Source: Candidatus Auribacterota bacterium (GTDB lineage: Bacteria; Auribacterota; Tritonobacteria; UBA1439). Taken from it: a stretch of 15,448 bases of DNA. The translations under genes were made by a program, and so were the position numbers. Under the pieces are notes generated by a model, which was not told where the DNA came from, made no database searches, and saw nothing but the letters and a program-made list of their open reading frames with translations. Shown piece after piece: positions 12,494 to 15,448 of this stretch (its first letter is position 1; each line of letters opens with the position of its first letter). The DNA is taken from the NCBI GenBank assembly GCA_026391995.1, contig JAPLCY010000246.1, positions 1 through 15,448 on the forward strand. The letters run 5' to 3'.

Positions 12494-14656
12494 CTATTCC
12501 TCCTTGTCACTGTACTCCCGCACCTTCTTGGCGATGTCCTCTTCGAGCTGGCGGAGCTTGGCGCCGGCGTCGTCGAGCTTGCCGCGAAGATCGGCCAGCT
12601 GGTCTGAGGCCGCGGCCAGCTCGTCTACCCACTTCGCGCGCAGCTCCCGTTCCTTCGGCCGGTTCTCGTTCAACGAGCCCACGTTGCTGCGCAGCCGACT
12701 CTCCTCTTCCCTCAGCCGTTTCACCTGCTGGTCCCATTCGTTGATTTGCCGCTGGAGCGAAGCGTACTGAGCCATTATTTTGCTGAGGTCTTTTAAGAAT
12801 GTCTGTGCGCCGGGCGAGAGATATCGCTGAGACATGTAGAAACGGATCTGCTCCAGGTCGCAGTTGGCTAATCTAACACTTTCCCGGACGTCGCGCGTCT
12901 CCTCCACGACAAAATCGCTTGTCTCGCCCGGCTTCAAGGACAGCTCAAAGCGGTAATGGTTCTCGACCTCATTGAGTGGCTTTTCTGGCTTGCTCAAGCG
13001 GTATGCTGTGTTCTTCGGCTGATCAAGCCACAACGTGGCCGGCTTTTTGCCGCGGTTCGTGACTTTCCAGGTGTTGGTCAGCGCCTCGACACAGGTGAGG
13101 GTGAGGATGCCGTCCACCAACTTGCCCTTAAAGTACGGCTGCCGGTCGGAGCGTACCTGTGGCATCACGTCAGTCGCAGCGTCAAGTGCGTAGGGGATGA
13201 CTTCCTGACTGCCGGGGGGCAGCGTATGCGCCAGGATACCTTCGCCCAGCGAGGTGTCGCCTTCGAAGAAGGTCACCGCGCCGGCCTCCAGCGTCAGTTC
13301 GGTATCGTTGCGGAGAACGTAGGCGTTTGCGACCTTCGGCGAGAAAGCGGCTTTGTAGTAGAGCAGCCGGCGGCCCTTGAGCGTCTGCGAAAGGATGGGC
13401 ACCATGGCCGCCTGGCCGCGCAGGATATTCACCTTTTCCTGCCCCTCATAGCTGAACAGTTCGCCGACCTCCATTCCTTTGGCCACCGAGGAGACGCTGC
13501 TGGCCAGCAAATCGGCCATGGGCTTTGCCGCAGCGCCGAGCTCTTCACGGTCTCCCCTGGCCCCGGGGACGGCCGCCTCCTCAGCCACCTTCATCTTTTT
13601 CGCCTTCTTGTTCAAGTGCTTAGACGTAACGAGTGCTTCGTCCTCCTTTCGCAGTTCTGGCATGGCAAAATCATTGCCCCCCGCCACAGTCGGCTCCGTC
13701 ATGGCGCCCCATATCACGTCAAGATGCTCCAAGCCGGGGATCGGCACTTGCGAACGTCGGAGGTAGAACGGCGAATAAAGGTCCATTACGTAGGACAGAG
13801 GATTGCCTGCCACGAAAGAAATGTCCACGTTGCGCCAATCGTCTTCGGTAGTGTTCTCGGCCAGTGCCCAGCCTTGAAATAGCGGGGAGGCGTCCCTTTT
13901 CTTCTCGTCGAAGATCACGCGATAGCTGCATTTCCAGATGGGCATCTCGATCAGGTAGCCGATCTTGATCTCGCGCTGGCCCTTTCCCGCTGCGGTGAGA
14001 AAAAGTTTCCTGCGATTGGTGCACTTGCTGTCGAGTGAGATATCGAGGAGGCGGTTCAGGTCGCGTTGGAGCGTCTCGTCGACAAGGGAGAATTCGGCGA
14101 CGGAGGATAGGTTCAGCGCACGGATCGGACCGGCGTCAGTAAGCAGCACCAGGAGGAAACTGCGCTGGACACTCTGGTTGTTGATGATATCGGTGACCGG
14201 CTCGACCCCGAGTATCCGGCCAGCGACGGTTCCGTCCGCGGTCTTCGCAGTCAGCCGCGCGCCTTTCAGTTGGGCGAGGAACTTGCTGAGCGCCGCCTCC
14301 TCTGGAACGTTGATGGGAATGTCCTGAAGCTGCTTGGAGAGCGGGTCCCTGGTTTCGTATTGGATGGAGGTAATCTTCCCGCCGTTCAGGTCCACCGCGA
14401 AAAAGCTGGTCAGCAGGTCTTTCATCTGTTCGGCACGAAAGGCAAGGACGAGCGCCACGTCGCCGGTCACTTTCCCCTGGCGTTCGATATAGCCCATGCC
14501 GTGTTTATAGAGCACGACCTTGCGTACGGGTGGCGGTTCGACCGACGCGGCTTGGCCCGCGGCCCAACTCGATGGAGGAGGGGTGAGGAAGACCGCTACC
14601 GGACACAACAGTGTGGTGAACGCGAGCCAGAATCCGCGTATCCGACATATACGCAT
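12494..14656 (-). CDS. Exported DUF4139-domain protein with C-terminal coiled coil
   Basis: This 720-residue protein has a Sec signal peptide (about 1-35, ending SSWAAGQA). The N-terminal part (about 42-220) starts KVVLYKHGMGYIERQG. The DUF4139 core follows, with PIWKCSYRVIFDE (239-251), GWALAENTTEDDW (262-274) and a VAGNPLSYVMDLYSPFYLRR segment (about 282-301). A Lys/Ala-rich linker lies near 345-385. Residues of about 635-715 are a long charged coiled coil. Related DUF4139 proteins include the mucoidy-inhibitor MuiA group, but no biochemical role is established. The start is firm: AGGAGG lies six bases before the ATG. It has its own near-consensus promoter and is bracketed by the two 96-bp repeats, with no partner gene, so it looks like a self-contained cassette. 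Confidence 0.88.
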   Translation of the reverse strand: MRICRIRGFWLAFTTLLCPVAVFLTPPPSSWAAGQAASVEPPPVRKVVLYKHGMGYIERQGKVTGDVALVLAFRAEQMKDLLTSFFAVDLNGGKITSIQYETRDPLSKQLQDIPINVPEEAALSKFLAQLKGARLTAKTADGTVAGRILGVEPVTDIINNQSVQRSFLLVLLTDAGPIRALNLSSVAEFSLVDETLQRDLNRLLDISLDSKCTNRRKLFLTAAGKGQREIKIGYLIEMPIWKCSYRVIFDEKKRDASPLFQGWALAENTTEDDWRNVDISFVAGNPLSYVMDLYSPFYLRRSQVPIPGLEHLDVIWGAMTEPTVAGGNDFAMPELRKEDEALVTSKHLNKKAKKMKVAEEAAVPGARGDREELGAAAKPMADLLASSVSSVAKGMEVGELFSYEGQEKVNILRGQAAMVPILSQTLKGRRLLYYKAAFSPKVANAYVLRNDTELTLEAGAVTFFEGDTSLGEGILAHTLPPGSQEVIPYALDAATDVMPQVRSDRQPYFKGKLVDGILTLTCVEALTNTWKVTNRGKKPATLWLDQPKNTAYRLSKPEKPLNEVENHYRFELSLKPGETSDFVVEETRDVRESVRLANCDLEQIRFYMSQRYLSPGAQTFLKDLSKIMAQYASLQRQINEWDQQVKRLREEESRLRSNVGSLNENRPKERELRAKWVDELAAASDQLADLRGKLDDAGAKLRQLEEDIAKKVREYSDKEE

Positions 14657-14693
14657 GGCAAACCTCCTTTGATTATTTGGGATAGCAATGGAG

Positions 14694-14722
14694 ATTATAT
14701 CTAACAGAATAACTTACATCAA
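14694..14722 (-). promoter_or_regulatory. Strong sigma70-type promoter for the DUF4139 gene
   Basis: On the minus strand TTGATG (14722-14717) and TATAAT (14699-14694) are separated by exactly 17 bases. The -10 is a perfect match and the -35 matches at four of six positions. The predicted start of transcription is near 14687, giving a leader of about 30 bases that contains the AGGAGG ribosome binding site. Confidence 0.75.
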
Positions 14723-14979
14723 ATATAGATTCCCCTAAGTACCGTGGATCGAGATACGTAGTTCGTTATCATACCATTGACATAGTAGTTAGATAGAGTA
14801 GGTATAACCGTTGCGCATCGTATATTTAAGGGTTATCTGATTCAAAAAACCTATCTCAAGAAGCGTTCCCTACTGGCAAAATCAGGAGGACCAGACAAGG
14901 CCCAAAGTATGTGGGTTGATGTGTGGGCACTCGTTCACTGAATTTCAGGTCGTTCAATGTGAAAATGACTTGAAATGAT
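14723..14979. other. AT-rich gap between promoter and repeat copy B
   Basis: No gene is seen on either strand. The part at about 14700-14850 is strongly AT-rich with short TAG/GATA-type words (for example GTAGTTAGATAGAG). This could be upstream promoter DNA or a regulator site, but there is no clear operator palindrome. Confidence 0.35.
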
Positions 14980-15012
14980 AGAAAAAGGGCCCTAGATAGG
15001 AATCTAGGGCCC
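14980..15012 (-). terminator. Strong intrinsic terminator inside repeat copy B
   Basis: GGGCCCTAGAT (14987-14997) pairs perfectly with ATCTAGGGCCC (15002-15012) around a four-base loop, followed on the minus strand by TTTTTCT. No minus-strand gene lies immediately upstream in this window. Here it would act as an insulator shielding the DUF4139 promoter from leftward read-through. Confidence 0.8.
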
Positions 15013-15075
15013 TCAATTTGGTAGCGGGGGCGGGATTTGGAGCCGATTTGTACAAAGCACCTATCCTTACGGCGC
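14980..15075 (-). repeat. Copy B of 96-bp direct repeat with tRNA-3'-end-like sequence and terminator
   Basis: This is the same orientation and same length as copy A, with a single base difference at the hairpin loop. The tRNA-like CCA end maps to 15021-15019 on the minus strand. Weaker similarity continues beyond the core: GTATGC near 15083, AAGTATGA at 15157-15164 against 12224-12231, and an ATAA-containing word after that, giving an element of about 185-195 bp. No matching tRNA 5' half occurs within 100 bases upstream. Confidence 0.85.
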
Positions 15076-15169
15076 GCTGGTCGTATGCTGGAGCCGGACA
15101 TGGAGCCAGAGAGATACAGCGGGTGGGGTTGACGGCGTGATGTGCGTCGACGCCGGAAGTATGATGGGG

Positions 15170-15198
15170 TTATAACTATCGGCATGGGATGGTATACT
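15170..15198 (+). promoter_or_regulatory. Candidate extended -10 promoter for the right-edge gene
   Basis: TGGTATACT at 15190-15198 is an extended -10 (TGn plus TATACT). A weak -35-like TTATAA sits at 15170-15175 with 17-base spacing, at the outer edge of the extended repeat. Transcription would begin near 15205, about 20 bases before the start codon. Confidence 0.55.
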
Positions 15199-15227
15199 AA
15201 TCCCTATTTCAGAGAAGGGAGCGCCAG

Positions 15228-15448
15228 ATGTATCGTAAAGTAAAATCGGGTTGTGTGGCGGGAGTTGTCCCGATCATAGTCTTCATCATGGCGGCCGCTC
15301 TCTTCGGCGCTCCGAAAGGGGCCGCGAAGAGAATGAGCGATGTGGTGGTTTCCACGGGCAGCGAGGTGTCGGGTCTCCTGGGGATTCTCCTGGAGCGGAT
15401 CGGGGGCTACGCCATGAAGGGCGGGAAACTCGAGGTCGTCCCCTTCCA
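15228..15448 (+). CDS. Unrecognised exported protein, 3' end cut by window edge
   Basis: ATG at 15228 follows AAGGGAG with six bases spacing, and the frame stays open to the right edge (73 complete codons). Residues of about 8-27 are hydrophobic (GCVAGVVPIIVFIMAAALFG), fitting a signal peptide or N-terminal membrane anchor, with a positively charged start (MYRKVK). The visible mature part contains SGLLGILLERIGG. Too little is present to assign a family. Promoter, RBS and codon pattern make the gene credible. Confidence 0.7.
   Translation, partial: MYRKVKSGCVAGVVPIIVFIMAAALFGAPKGAAKRMSDVVVSTGSEVSGLLGILLERIGGYAMKGGKLEVVPF

Noticed and set aside
14856..15185. 109-codon minus-strand frame across repeat copy B
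   Set aside because: It runs through the terminator hairpin and tRNA-like sequence and shares its central peptide with the frame across copy A only because the DNA is repeated. There is no RBS and no protein-like pattern outside the repeat.

Overview
The window comes from a bacterial chromosome with moderately high GC content. Several products carry Sec signal peptides, and there is one lipobox protein. Together with a DUF4139 protein and an aerobic-type glycerol-3-phosphate dehydrogenase, this suggests a diderm bacterium, perhaps an uncultured deep-branching lineage. I cannot name the phylum from this sequence alone. There are no rRNA genes, no complete tRNA gene, no CRISPR array and no phage genes.

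Layout, left to right. 1-1497 (minus): the first 499 codons of an exported CocE/NonD-type serine hydrolase that runs off the left edge. 1585-2306 (minus): two small exported proteins of unknown function that overlap by ATGA; they could be co-transcribed with the hydrolase. 2271-3809 (plus): a multi-pass membrane protein fused to a spermidine-synthase-like domain, whose 5' end overlaps the divergent small gene. 3992-4777 (plus): an exported protein with a ComEA-like helix-hairpin-helix, a four-cysteine zinc-ribbon-like segment and a C-terminal OB-fold-like domain. 4809-6056 (minus): a GT4 glycosyltransferase. 6209-8185 (minus): an ABC-F ATPase. 8447-9640 (minus): a membrane-anchored SGNH hydrolase of lower GC. 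9653-9766: the tail of a decayed transposase. 9884-11572 (minus): FAD-dependent glycerol-3-phosphate dehydrogenase. 12494-14656 (minus): an exported DUF4139 protein with a C-terminal coiled coil. 15228 to the right edge (plus): the start of an unrecognised exported protein with a good promoter and RBS.

The intact genes look like independent housekeeping, envelope and export functions, not one pathway. The unusual part is the right third, about 9.65-15.2 kb, which is rich in repeats and gene fragments. Two 96-bp direct repeats (12061-12156 and 14980-15075) differ at one base and bracket the DUF4139 gene. Read on the minus strand, each holds something like the 3' half of a tRNA (T-loop, acceptor strand, CCA) followed at once by a perfect 11-bp-stem intrinsic terminator. 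Weaker similarity extends each copy to about 180 bp. A third, diverged piece of the extension lies at 9772-9849, next to the transposase remnant. Copy A abuts a short fragment resembling the GyrB ATPase domain. A separate palindromic MITE-like repeat lies at 11875-11975. The tRNA-like/terminator repeat, possibly an attachment site or a tRNA-derived dispersed element, is the best candidate here for something undescribed.
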